This document shows positions 36,200-46,949 of a DNA stretch of 64,000 bases, piece after piece (positions within the stretch are counted from its first letter, which is position 1; every line of letters starts with the position of its first letter). The notes under the pieces were generated by a model. That model worked only from the letters and a program-made list of their open reading frames with translations, was not told where the DNA came from and did not search any database. The stretch covers positions 1,225,222 through 1,289,221 of the forward strand of contig BFEA01000217.1 in the NCBI GenBank assembly GCA_003427395.1, in the 5' to 3' direction. The stretch comes from Chara braunii (taxonomy: Eukaryota; Streptophyta; Charophyceae; Charales; Characeae). The position numbers and the translations under genes are program-made.

Positions 36200-37230
36200 C
36201 ACTTAGTCGTAAATCGCAACTTTGTTTCTTGCTTATTTTAGTATTTTGGGTGATTTTTCTCTCATGTTTTGTCCATTCCTTCACTCCAATGTAAATCGTC
36301 ACTTTCCACTTTGTGTTTTCACGCATAAGAGTAAGTGAAACTCACTCTCTCTCCACTTTTTTCCCATGTCTTCACTTAGTAGTAAATCGCAACTTTGTTT
36401 CTTGCTTATTCTAGTGTTTTGCGTGATATCTCTCTCATGTTTTGTCCATTCCTTCACTCCAATGTAAATCGTCACTTTCCACTTTGTGTTTTCATACATG
36501 AGAGAGAGTTAGTGCTCTTTTCATTTCTTCATTTTCTCTTCATTTCTTCACTTAGTACAAATCGCAACTTTGTGAATTGCTTCTTCTAGTGTTTTGTATG
36601 GTCTCTCTCTCATGTTTTGTCTATTCCTTCACTCCAACGTAAATCGACACTTTCCACCTTGTGTTTTCATGCTTGAAAGTGAGTTTCACTCACCCTATCT
36701 TCACTTTCTCTTCATTTTTTCACTTAGTATTAAATCGCAACTTTGTTTCTTGCTTATTCTAGTATTTTGGGTGATTTTTTTCTCATATTTTGTCCATTTT
36801 TTCAATCCAATGTAAATCACCACTTTCCACTTTGTGTTTTGATGCATGAGAGTGAATTTCACTTACTCTTTCTTCACTTTCTCTCCATGTCTTCACTTTG
36901 TAGTAAATCGCAACTTTGTTTCTTGCTTATTCTAGTGTTTTTCGGATCTTTTTCTCATGTTTTGCCAATTTTTTCACTCCAATATAAATCGTCACTTTCC
37001 ACTCTGTGTTTTCATGCATGAGCTCTCTTTATTTTCTCTCTATTTCTTCACTTAGTAATAAATCACAACTTTGTGTCTTACTTATTATAGTGTTTTGTGT
37101 GGTCTCTCTCTCATGTTTTGTCAATTCCTTCACTCCAATATAAATCGTCATTTTTCACTTTGTGTTTTCATACTTGAGAGTGAGTGAAACTTACTCTATC
37201 TTCACTTTCTCTCCATTTCTTCACTTAGGT
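36200..37230. repeat. 173-bp satellite array
   Basis: CACTTAGTAGTAAATCGCAA or close variants start units at 36,200, 36,373, 36,549, 36,721, 36,894, 37,049 and 37,222. The spacings are 173, 176, 172, 173, 155 and 173 bp. Each unit also holds CTCTCTCATGTTTTGTC and CACTTTCCACTTTGTG. Open frames through it simply reflect the repeat. Confidence 0.92.
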
Positions 37231-37302
37231 GAGTAACCATTCATCCGAAAGCAGTCAACGAAGAAGCAAAATCAAAGCCATCCATAGAGCATGCAACATA
37301 GG

Positions 37303-37366
37303 GAAGAAGAAGAAGAAGAAGAAGAAGAAGAAGAAGAAGAAGAAGAAGAAGAGGAGGAGGAGGAAA
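37303..37366. repeat. (GAA)n microsatellite
   Basis: About 16 GAA units pass into GAG/AGG. It directly follows the satellite array. Confidence 0.95.
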
Positions 37367-38589
37367 ATAAGAAGAAAGACACGACACACCAGGTTCCCGA
37401 ACGCGATGACAGACTTCCATAAGAATAACAGTACAAACAGCCAGGAAGGCTCGGACCGAAAATGAGCGAAGCTCAATCGTCAATACCTAGTCCGAGTTAC
37501 TGGCGGTCGACCCTACATGTTTCATCCGACCGCCAGAGCCGAAATCATCAGGAGTCTTAGTTTGCGGCGAGGATGCCAACAGTGTCGCCGTCAGTCAAGA
37601 TATAGGAAGAGCCTAGTCGAGCCTACTCGAAAGCGTCAGACTAATCCTATCATGGGCGTAAGCGGTCCTAGCAAACTAGGCACATCAGACAGGAAGACGA
37701 CAAACGCAGACCCTGCCTCGGCAAACCCAAGGAGAGTACCAGCACAAAGCCTACAAAGGTCGCCTGTTCAAGTCCCAGCAGGGGACCGAAAGTCAGAAAC
37801 GTACAAAGCCGGCCTACCATAAGCTACCAACGTTCCAGAATCGCCTACGATAAACCAGGGGTAAACTGCTCAAGTCATGGCAGGGGACCTGCAATAAACA
37901 ACCCGTTCTAAAGTCCCGGCAGGGGACCGACAACCGATAGTTTAATCAGATGGTACCCCCGACCCATCAGATGGTGCCCCCGTTCCATCGTAATCATACA
38001 TTCGGGAAAACAACCGATCAATCATAGTAACATCAAAACTTCCCCAACCAGTCAAAATTTGAACCCAGCGGTGTCGGAGTTGATACCCTTACAAGGGTAT
38101 CCGCTCATGATATTGCAGTTGACACAATGTCGACACCAACTGTTAGAACAGAGACGGCTAAAAGCAGAAACTGGGGTAAACCCCTCGACCATTATGGTCA
38201 TGAAAGTTAGAAATCGCAAAGGCCAAAACACGGTACACGCGGACAAGAGTCAGGGGTAGAAAAGTTCGAATGCTCGCAGAGCGTGCAAAAACGGCAGAGG
38301 TTAGTAGATGAAATGACCGAGCACGTCATTCCGACACGCACGGAGACTGCAAAATGGTTAGCAAATATAACCTCCGACCACAAGATCGGAAGGTTATTAA
38401 AAATAGAAAAGAATCACGCAGGACGCAGTGACGGTTTTTCTCAGTCAGTTGACGACTGGGGAAGCATGACAATTTCAGCTCAAGTCCGCAGACGTAAAGT
38501 ATATCGGAAAAGCGGGGCGGAAAACCACTCCCCGTGGAATAGAATAAAGGTAAAAATTAGTAAAAGCCCCGACCATGTGGCAGGGGTAA
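37367..38589. other. Unclassified repeat-like sequence, no gene called
   Basis: It contains an inverted repeat CTGGCGGTCG/CGACCGCCAG (about 37,500-37,535). A short unit GGCAGGGGACC recurs near 37,780, 37,880 and 37,917, and GATACCCTTACAAGGGTATC forms a near-perfect palindrome at 38,081. Plus-strand frames of 60-104 codons have no recognised motif. It may be a decayed retroelement. Confidence 0.35.
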
Positions 38590-38945
38590 CTAGATAAAAG
38601 GGGCCTAGCCTGCTGTAACAGGCTGCGTTGTCCAACGGTGACCTAGATTTCCTTTACGGTAGGCCGCATGCCTTATGAGCTGACGGGACTGAGCCTTGTA
38701 CTCTACTTAGGGCAGGTTGACTCCTAGTAGAACCGAACTAGGAGCTAGCGCAGTAGGTACAGGCATTGACTGATACGCAAAAAATCTCGGGATCGAGTTC
38801 GACCTGCCTCCGGGCTAGCTCCTTTTGCTAGCTATAGGGGCCTGCTTTTTTCACGCGCCCTCAAGCGGGTGGGATTCGAAACCGCGACCTCAAGATTGAG
38901 GTAAGATACGGTTAGACCCCGCCGTAACAGTTGGCACGACGGGGT
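38590..38945 (-). mobile_element. SINE-like repeat with tRNA-like head
   Basis: The minus strand from about 38,945 reads GGGGTCTAACCG, then ACCTCAATCTTGAGGT (a hairpin like an anticodon arm), then GGTTTCGAATCCCACC. The last resembles a tRNA T-arm/B box. The body contains hairpins (AGCCTG/CAGGCT, TCCTAGT/ACTAGGA, GCTAGC pairs). It matches 11,750-11,930 in inverse orientation. No target duplication was defined. Confidence 0.5.
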
Positions 38946-39583
38946 GTTTTGGAGTTAGATTTCGTTTTTCTTTGTTAGATTTTCTTTTTCCTTTTAATTA
39001 TTATTATTATTATATTTGTTTCCGTTGGTTGCTATCGAAATGATCCCGCCTCTGAATCGGGGAAGGTTCAACGTAGGAAGATGCTAACAAATCAGGCCTA
39101 GGTTACCGACCGCTCCGATCGCAGTACCCAGAAGCCGAGGAGCACGGTGCGACATTGAACAAGCCCGGTTCTAGAGGGAGAAAGAGAGGAGAAGGGAGTA
39201 AGAGGGAGAAAGGGAGAAGAAAAGCTACCAGAGCGCCTCGGCTCACCGTCGTACAGACTCGACGGAGTTAGTGCCATGGAGAAGGCAGAAGGGAGGAGAT
39301 GTGAGAGGAAGAAAAAGAAAAAGAAAGGGCGGAGAGTGGAGCGAGAAAAGAGGGAGGTGCAGGCTAGCAAGCAAGAGTTGAAGAAAGGCGCGGCCAGGCA
39401 CACAGGATATGCCGGTGCGATCGGAAGTACGGGCGCAACAACGGAGAGGATAGCAGGGAGCTTGAGTAAGGCTGGGAGAAGAGAGGCACGAGAAGGAGAA
39501 AGAAGGGGAGGAAGGAGAAAGAAGGAGAAAAAAAAGGGGAAGGAGAATGAAGGAGAGGAGAGGAAGGAGGAAGAAAGACTTAC

Positions 39584-39746
39584 CTCCTGGCCAATGATAT
39601 CCATGTCCCGCATGAGGGCATTCAGACTTTGAGTTTGGAGTACGGGGGCGATCCGAAGACGACGTCAGGCCACTACAAGCTACTGCAACGAAGGAGCGGG
39701 AGAAAGGACTGGTAAGTTTCATCTTACGGCTAAGATCGTGATACTT
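39584..39746 (-). other. Possible protein-coding exon
   Basis: On the minus strand a strong acceptor-like context (CTTCCTTTTTGCAG) precedes 39,746, and a consensus donor (GGAG then GTAAGT) follows 39,584. One frame is open throughout the 163 nt, starting KYHDLSRKMKL. No family was recognised and no transcript evidence is available, so this is a candidate only. Confidence 0.3.
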
Positions 39747-40456
39747 CTGCAAAAAGGAAGGGCAAAAACAAACGAATCTCTCACGCGGCTTCTATTGGTA
39801 GAATGAGTAAAGTCGAGTAAAACTACAACTAACGAAATCTAATGAATCTGACGCTAAATCATAGAAGTATGCACTACCGCTATGTGTGTGTGTACGTATA
39901 TGTGTGTGTGTGTGTGNGNGAGAGAGAGAGAGATTAAGAGAGAATCTTACCTGGGCACGCGCACGTAACACTGACGAAACCGACGAGTTACTTACCCGGG
40001 TTGAGAGGCCCGGGTAACCTTCTTAAGGTTCATCGTGATGGAGATAGATTGTTGATGTTCTGGGCCGCACGCGTCCTACACTGATGAGCCCACTGGCAGA
40101 CATACTTGTATCGAAGCAGAAAAATAACAAGTATATATATATTCATTATATTATTATTATTATTTTATTATTACTGTTTATTTACGATCGTTCCTTCCCC
40201 CCCGCCTCTTCTTTTCTCCTGCAAAACGTGTCTGCCCCGGATTGCGGACGGATCCATTGAGAGGAAGGACATTTGTGGGGGATCGAGATGACTGAGCAAG
40301 GTGGAGGAAAGAGATGGTCATGGAGGTGGTGAGGAGATCAAGAAGATGGAGAGGAGGAGCGAAAACGGATGAATCTCCCGCTACAATGTGGGAATATATG
40401 CTGCCATTCGCACCAGACCACTGTCGCGACTTCGCCAGGCTCGCCTACGGGGTTGT

Positions 40457-40496
<40 letters not shown>

Positions 40497-40632
40497 TGAG
40501 TGATCGTGTGTGATTGTAGATCCCCCGGCTTCTCCTTGGTGCTTTCATCGGTAGGATGATCAAAATCGTTTGAATCTTCCACACGATCATGGGAATAAGC
40601 TACTACTGCTTGCGTGTGTGTGTGTGTGTGTG

Positions 40633-40695
<63 letters not shown>

Positions 40696-40814
40696 AAAAA
40701 AGAAAGAAAGAGAGACAGCCGAACGACCCTTAGATATGTTGGATGGGCGCATAATGGTTATTGGGTGCATGTGGCATCTGCGAGTTGGGGATCAGCGATG
40801 TGAGTGATAAAGAG

Positions 40815-41015
40815 ACATACCTGGTGCCTGAGTCGAACGATACTGGTCCAGATCGGCTCGCGTTTTGGGGAGCTGTTGAAGTCATCTTCGTCATTGAAGT
40901 CTAGGATAGATAAGGATCTGCCTTCTGTAATCTGGGCGCAGAGCTCTAGATAGGATGTCGATATTGGATCTTCGTTGACGATGATGACGAGACTATTCCA
41001 GAATAGTCAATTATG
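40815..41015 (-). other. Exon-like module A
   Basis: The minus strand is open across the module and ends at a donor-like junction (CACCAG then GTATGT). The translation includes SYLELCAQITEGRS. The related module at 43,335-43,520 has SYLAFGAQTTDGRS in the same frame and the same donor-like end. The family is unknown. Confidence 0.3.
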
Positions 41016-41142
41016 AGTTTTGGGTGTGCTCGCTATTCGGCTCTTAAATCGAGGTCAGGACTATTTGGTCGCCTGTGTATGATGCTGTTTTGATTGACTG
41101 GAGTTTGATGTTACAAGTTATTATCATTTTTTTTTTTAAAAC

Positions 41143-41178
<36 letters not shown>

Positions 41179-41588
41179 GAGAGAGAGAGGAAGAGAGAAG
41201 TGAGAATTACGCACCTGGATCGCGTGTACGCCACATCTTTGAATCCAACGAGCTGTTTGCCGGCCCAAGTTACCTTCTAAGGTTCATCGTAACGAGGGTG
41301 GATTGTTGTAATCATCGATCTTGAACGAGAAAATACTCAGTAAGCGCGAGTCATCAGCTCGCGCTGATTGCGTTCCCGCCCTTTGTGTATACCGCCGATG
41401 CTCATACTGATTGGATGATCCGGTGAAGTGTCCGGATCGCAGGTGATCTCGGCGGTTTGGCGCTGAAAAGGGGGAGGGGTTGTAAAAAGTTCACTGAACT
41501 TTATTATTTAGAAGAAGAAGATAGAGAAGAAGAAGGAGAAGAAGAAAAAGAAGAAGAAGAAGAAGGGGAAGGTGCGAAAGAAACTTAC

Positions 41589-41625
41589 CAATAGTGCCAT
41601 AGCTCCAGCTTTGTCTTCAAGGTAC
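41589..41625 (-). other. Possible 37-nt micro-exon
   Basis: On the minus strand GTCTTGATGCAG precedes 41,625 and TATTG plus GTAAGT ends at 41,589. The enclosed frame reads YLEDKAGAMALL. The splice-site context is good, but the exon is so short that chance cannot be excluded. Confidence 0.25.
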
Positions 41626-43021
41626 CTGCATCAAGACACCATCTTAGGAGGTTAGTACCTGGTACACGATGAGAGAGAGAGACGATAAGTCTCCGATCTT
41701 GGCCATTAGCCAAGTCTCAAACCCACGACACGCCACACGCTACTCAAATCGATAGAGCGACCAAATAAAAAGGTGGCAGTGTATACTTCCTCATTTCAGC
41801 AAAAGATTCATTCCGATTTTGTTCGTCCTATCGATGGAGTGTGTATGTGTGTGTGTGTGTATAAGTGATTGTGAGAAGTGTGCCGCAGTTAACTTCGTGA
41901 TACTCCCGTCAAGAGGGAGAGCCAAATCAGATGAACCTTCCGTTATAACGTGGGATTGTACATTGCCATTCGCACCCAGCCACTATCACGCTTTCAACCC
42001 AGATTGCCATCCATGTATGTGTATGTGTGAGAGAGTGTGTGGGTAAGAAAAAGGAAGAGATTTCAGGTCGCATAGCTAACCTCATGACGCTTCCAATGAG
42101 AGGAGCTAAGTCGAATGAATCTTCTGCTGCAACTTGGGAATGTACACCGCCGTTATGCCCGCTCTCTGTCATGCTTGCATCCCGATTCGCCAGCGGAATC
42201 GTCATTGGTATGTATGCATGGGCGTCTATATGTGTGTGTATAAAGCACGATCGACCTCAGCCATTACAGTCAATAGGATTGGTCAAATGAAAGGTACATG
42301 CCGCTATAACAGGGAGAGCACACCCTACTTTAACTTGAGTATATGTGTGTATGTGTTAGAAGGGAGAAGAGAGTTAGAGGGAGAGAATGAGAGAGAGGGA
42401 GGAAAAAGGAGGAGAAAGGAAGATTGGGAAAGGAGGTTAAGAGATGGAGAGGAAGAATGGAGAGAGAGAGTCCAAAGCTTTGTACGAGCTGTGCATAGTA
42501 CAGACTGAGAAAGATCGAAGAAGGAGAGTGAGAAAGTGAGAAAGAGAGAGAGAGAAAAAATACTTTGATAGTATCGTTGAGCAATGTACCTGGCAGCTAC
42601 GGTCCGTGCACGGCTTCAATCAAGATGATGAGCAAAAATCGATCGGATCTCAGTAATGTTCGAAATGACCGTTACTACACCTGTGTATGTGTGTGGGGGT
42701 GTGCGTGTGAGAGACGCTGGCTGTCGACTCTGAATACAACACACCCCAGACGATAGTGCATTAGGTAGGAAAGATGGCTTGTATACCCTTTTTTTTTAAT
42801 TATTATTATTATTATTATTATCATTATTATCACTCTTTCATCTAAGGGTGTCTAACTGCCAAAACAATTGGTTTGGTAGAACCTTGCATGGTGGGTAGTT
42901 TATCTGGGGCGGATGCCTTATCTGGGGCGCTTACACAGTAATGTTAAAGGCAAATCTGGCTATATGCTGAAACCTCCGCCGAGTATCCAATAATGAATGC
43001 GTCGGTGTGGACAATCAGCAG

Positions 43022-43132
43022 GGACTTGACGTCATCCCCACCTTCCTCCAGTATATCACTGGCAGTTTTTTGTGAGTGCAGCACATCGTTGCGATGTCTT
43101 AGCAACACAAAACGAGGGTTGCGCTCGTTATA

Positions 43133-43186
<54 letters not shown>
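43022..43186 (-). pseudogene. rrn18: Mitochondrial-type small-subunit rRNA fragment (NUMT)
   Basis: The minus strand carries an unmistakable 16S-like segment: ACAGGTGCTGCATGGCTGTC, CTCGTGTCGTGAGATGTTGG, TAACGAGCGCAACCC, and ending GGATGACGTCAAGTCC. This corresponds to the universal region around E. coli positions 1050-1200. The variant CCTATAACGA and CCTCGTTTTGTGTTGCT resemble plant mitochondrial rrn18 rather than plastid or typical bacterial 16S. Similarity stops sharply at both ends, and the neighbours are nuclear repeats. It is therefore a nuclear insertion of organellar DNA, not a functional rRNA gene. Confidence 0.85.
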
Positions 43187-43334
43187 ATGAAGTCAAAGTA
43201 CATCTCTTACGAGGAGTTTCTTTCATATGTCAAGGGCTGGTAAGGTTTATTATTGTCTGATGCATGGTTATCCATGGGGACACGTGACATTTGTGTGATA
43301 GGAGAGTGAGGTTGTGAGAGAGACGAGAGACATA

Positions 43335-43520
43335 CCCCGGTGCTGGAGGCGTGCGGCAGTAGTCGCCATATGCTCGTACATCGAAAACACAGATCAACGT
43401 CACCCTTCGACTTTGTAGTGTAGGCTAGATAGGATCTGCCATCTGTAGTCTGGGCGCCGAACGCTAGATAGGATATCATCTCTGGTTCTCCGTTGATGAT
43501 GATGATAAAACTCTACCAGC
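43335..43520 (-). other. Exon-like module B
   Basis: This is a paralogue of the module at 40,815-41,015. The minus-strand frame is open with NGEP, SYLAFGAQTTDGRS and a donor-like end (CCGGG then GTATGT) near 43,334. A more diverged relative is at 25,933-26,190. It could be a duplicated exon or a repeat. Confidence 0.3.
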
Positions 43521-43959
43521 ATTGTCAATTATGAGCTCTTGATGTCTTCTTATTTGGTGAAACTCGTGATGCAATTCTGCTGTTGGTTCGGGGTAACGAC
43601 TATCTGGTCTTGTGGTGCTGAAGTTCGCTATTGCTCATCTTCCTTGCATTGATTATCGTTAATATTATTATTATTATTATTAGTAGTAGTAGTATTAGTA
43701 TTATTGTTATTATTATTATTATTACTACTACTATTAAAGAAAACAAACTTGCTTTTCTCATACATACAAGCATGCGTGCAGCAGGCCGGCAACAAGCACC
43801 CGTTCAAAACTCAGAGATATGGCTTCCAAATACGAGTTTACTTTCAATAGGCTATGGCGACTCAGTGCCCGGACACCTCACTGTTCACGCGCACTTCACT
43901 CCAAGTTATGGATAATGGATGTCTCTACCCTATCGATACACTAAGCTCCTTCTCCCTTG

Positions 43960-44540
43960 CCGCTGTCTTCTCCGGACTCACTGCAGGTCTCCTTGCGCAA
44001 AATCACTGTGGCATCGCGTCCGCCTAGCTCACGCAGGAATGAATGAACGGTTGGACACTGCCTCTTGATCTGTATTTCTGAAACCCTGCTGATCAGTCCT
44101 TTTTCTACAGGTTCTAGGTATACACAGTCCCACCCGGTATATGCAAACTGGACTAAGTGAGAGTGGTCTGGGCACCGCCAACCCAACATAGCGAACCAGT
44201 TACAGACTTGCGTGATAGACCAACAGCAGCAGACACGGGTAGAAATAGGATCGCTAACATATCAAGCAGATGAGACAAAATACAATCAGTCAGGCATACA
44301 GATCTGACCAACGTACGTGATGACAGACGATCAGGCAGAAAGGCAGGAATAGGCAAGAGGAGACGGACGCAGTCACTCAGACAGTGCTTCTGCATGGTTT
44401 TCACTGGAATAGGTGAGTGGCTGGGTGCGGCCTTTTGATTTATACTTCTGCAGGTCGTTGGTATGGCCCATTTCCTTGGCCCGAAATGCACACAGTCCTG
44501 TGCAGTACTTGGTTGACTGACATGGGACTGGGACTGATGA
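43960..44540. repeat. Diverged direct duplication, about 360 bp apart
   Basis: Segments at about 43,985-44,160 and 44,340-44,525 share GGTGG-(A/C)T-C-GCC then TTTTGAT-T-TA-TTCTG. Both later contain CACACAGTCC. On the minus strand both encode a similar pattern (DCV followed by P, K, then S-I). No family was recognised. Confidence 0.45.
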
Positions 44541-44599
44541 CTCAATAAGGTGCACTCCTACCACTAGCCCAATTACCTCTGCTGAAGCATGAGACAGTT

Positions 44600-44650
44600 A
44601 CGAAAGGCCACCACTAGGACCTTCCGGAAGGCCAGGATTTGGCCTTTCGT
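44600..44650. repeat. Nested palindrome
   Basis: The 11-bp arms ACGAAAGGCCA (44,600-44,610) and TGGCCTTTCGT (44,640-44,650) enclose a perfect inner palindrome CCTTCCGGAAGG (44,620-44,631). GGCCAGGATT recurs on both sides (44,631 and 44,700). Confidence 0.75.
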
Positions 44651-45121
44651 GACTGTAGCAGCTACAGACTTGACCGCTACAGCTACGACCACTTGACCTG
44701 GCCAGGATTCTTACCCAACAGACCTACAGATCGAACCCATGCTGCCTACAGATCTTATGACAACCCACCAATTATTGGGGTTACACAGGTCGAAGGTTCA
44801 ACTCTACGGATGACACAGGTACTGTACACAAGTAAGGTTGGGGCCTAGGGATCAACCCCTGGGGACTGCGTCGGCTACCACTACAAGGTGAAAACCGATC
44901 CGGTACCGGGGTGATGAGATTTGTCCAACATTATTACCTGTGAACTTTTGCTGTGCTCTTATTTGGTGGAGCTCCTGATACAATTCTGCTATTAGTTCGA
45001 AGCCATGACTATCTGGTCTCATATGTATGATGATGCTCGGTTTCTGATGATCGCTGTCGCTCTTTGCAGCCTTATTATCGCTTATTGTTATTATTATTAT
45101 TATTAGTAGTAGTAGTAGTAT

Positions 45122-46949
45122 TTATTTTCAATCGAACTCGCTTTCTGTTTCTTATTTCGCATGCATGCAAGCATAAGACGCTCATACACACACACACAGA
45201 AGGAAGACAGATAGACAGGCAAGGGGAGAGAGGAAGAGAAACGGAGAAAGAGATGAATTTTACTTTAACAGGAAGAAGCTGAACTACTCTGCGGGATACT
45301 CATCACGGAGTTCCGAAATGCGTCGCCCCTCGCGTGGCTTATGCTGCATCTGCAAATGTAAACTGCATGACATTGTGCCACATCAGCGATGTAGACAAGC
45401 TGCATGCTCCATATCGACATGCAGACATCATGGCCAAAAGCCTTAACAATAGTAGAGACAGGTGGCAGCGCCATGCCAGCAAGGCCTGACGCACAGGATA
45501 GACATGCATCAGCGTGCTGCCACAATTCCACGACATTGACCACAGCACCTGGCTAGCATCAAGCCAACACCAAGACAACATAGGAAGACTGAATGTCGAC
45601 CACTCGGATGCCAATCCTTACGCATCATTTGGTGAGGTTGTCTGGTCTCGGATCCGCCTCCCGTAGTCAGATAGAGAGACTCACAACCAAGGGCCTGGGC
45701 TGTCTAGAATAGCAGGGCTCCCCTTTTGGTCCTAATACTGTCTGAGTACATGCATACAACTGGGCGGAGGAGCACATACAAACAGACCAAATAAATATAA
45801 GCAAAATAGCAAACAGACAGACAAATACAAGCACTTACAAACGACAGATACACACTGCATCAAGCAGATACAAAGTTCAACAGAGACGAGGTACGGGCAG
45901 TGACAGGCAGGGAAACACGGCCAGCCACGCGGATAGGCAAGACACAGACGGGTACGACGAACGATTAGTGCAGTATGGAAAAACAGACATACTGTAAACA
46001 GACAGGAAACAGAGCCGACATAAACAGACAAACAGTGACAAAACATCAACAGACAAACATTCGGACGTCGGGCAGGATACAGACGTTGTATCATTGTTGA
46101 GGAAGAGGGGACGATTCACACATTGTCAGTTATGAGCCTTTACTGTGATCCTATTTATGCAGATCTGTTTTGGTTCGGTGTCACGACTATCGGGCTTCGC
46201 AATGTTGTTTGATTGGTGAAGAAGTTGCTCACATTCCCTGATTACTATTATTATTATTATTAGTATTAGTATTAGTATTATTGATATTATTATTATTATT
46301 ATTATTAATTATTATTATTATTATTGCTACTATTGTTGTGAGGATCGAGCCCCAAGTGGCCCTGTCAGACTTCACTTTGTTTTGAGCTAGGGCCCCAGCG
46401 AGTGAAAAATGTCGCCCTAAGTGAAGGTGGGTCTGAATATTCATCTCCGGCCAAGTTAACATTTCAGTATGTAGGCATTTAGACTTCTGCAGCACATCAG
46501 CTGGTTGAGTAAATGCGCGGACCTCACTAAGCTGCGCCATACGGCAGGCCCAGACCACGAAAGTTCTGCCTGGGCATCTACACACAAAACGAGGAAGTAG
46601 GGCACAGGTGGCCGTAGCATGGGCTGCTGGGTACCAGGGGGTAAAGCGAGAGAATGAGTGATCTTCAGGGAGTGAGGCGCTGTGTGGGATGATCAAGGTC
46701 TGATTGAGGGTGACGAGATACGTACTACCTAGTACATAAGAGAGAGGTCATCAATGATATGGACAGGCATGAGAACAAAAATGCTCCTGTTTAGTGAACC
46801 AGTTATAGCAATATGATGGTATGGTACAGTAGGTTGGGCGCTGTGCGTCGGACAAAGAGAGCAGCTCTGGATATTGCATTGGTATGACCTGCTGGTGTGA
46901 GATTTGGCTCATTACTTAACTATATTGATCTATTCCGAACTGTTCCGAA
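45122..46949. other. No gene recognised
   Basis: Microsatellites and CAGACAGACAAA-type low complexity (45,780-46,070) occur here. The last 200-bp (ATT)n module is at 46,110-46,335. Otherwise only motif-less short frames are present. Confidence 0.35.

Larger units (their letters stand above)
40360..42360. repeat. Dispersed modules ending in (GT)n
   Basis: A module of the type GAATCTTCCGCTACAA-GTGGGAA, followed by T-TGC-GCC and then a (GT)n run, recurs near 40,368, 40,572, 41,930, 42,113 and, weakly, 42,283. (GT)n runs follow at 40,461-40,494, 40,613-40,632, 42,018, 42,230 and 42,345. A (GA)n run at 40,635-40,676 follows the second. Confidence 0.55.
40987..46335. repeat. Four copies of a 200-bp module ending in (ATT)n
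   Basis: Copies lie at about 40,987-41,178, 43,510-43,735, 44,930-45,121 and 46,110-46,335. Shared blocks are GTCAATTATGAG, then CGACTATCTGGTC, then an (ATT/TTA)n microsatellite 60-100 bp later. The copies are diverged and unevenly spaced. Confidence 0.7.

Noticed and set aside
36395-37021. Plus-strand frames of 64-92 codons
   Set aside because: They simply run through the 173-bp satellite and repeat with it.
36200-37230. CRISPR-like array
   Set aside because: Units are contiguous 173-bp monomers without unique spacers, in a eukaryotic context.
37517-38597. Plus-strand frames of 101 and 104 codons as host genes
   Set aside because: No recognised motif, unusual composition, and short internal repeats (GGCAGGGGACC) suggest repeat-derived DNA.
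43022-43186. Functional or bacterial rRNA gene
   Set aside because: Only about 165 bp is present with abrupt ends inside nuclear repeats, and the variants are mitochondrial-like.
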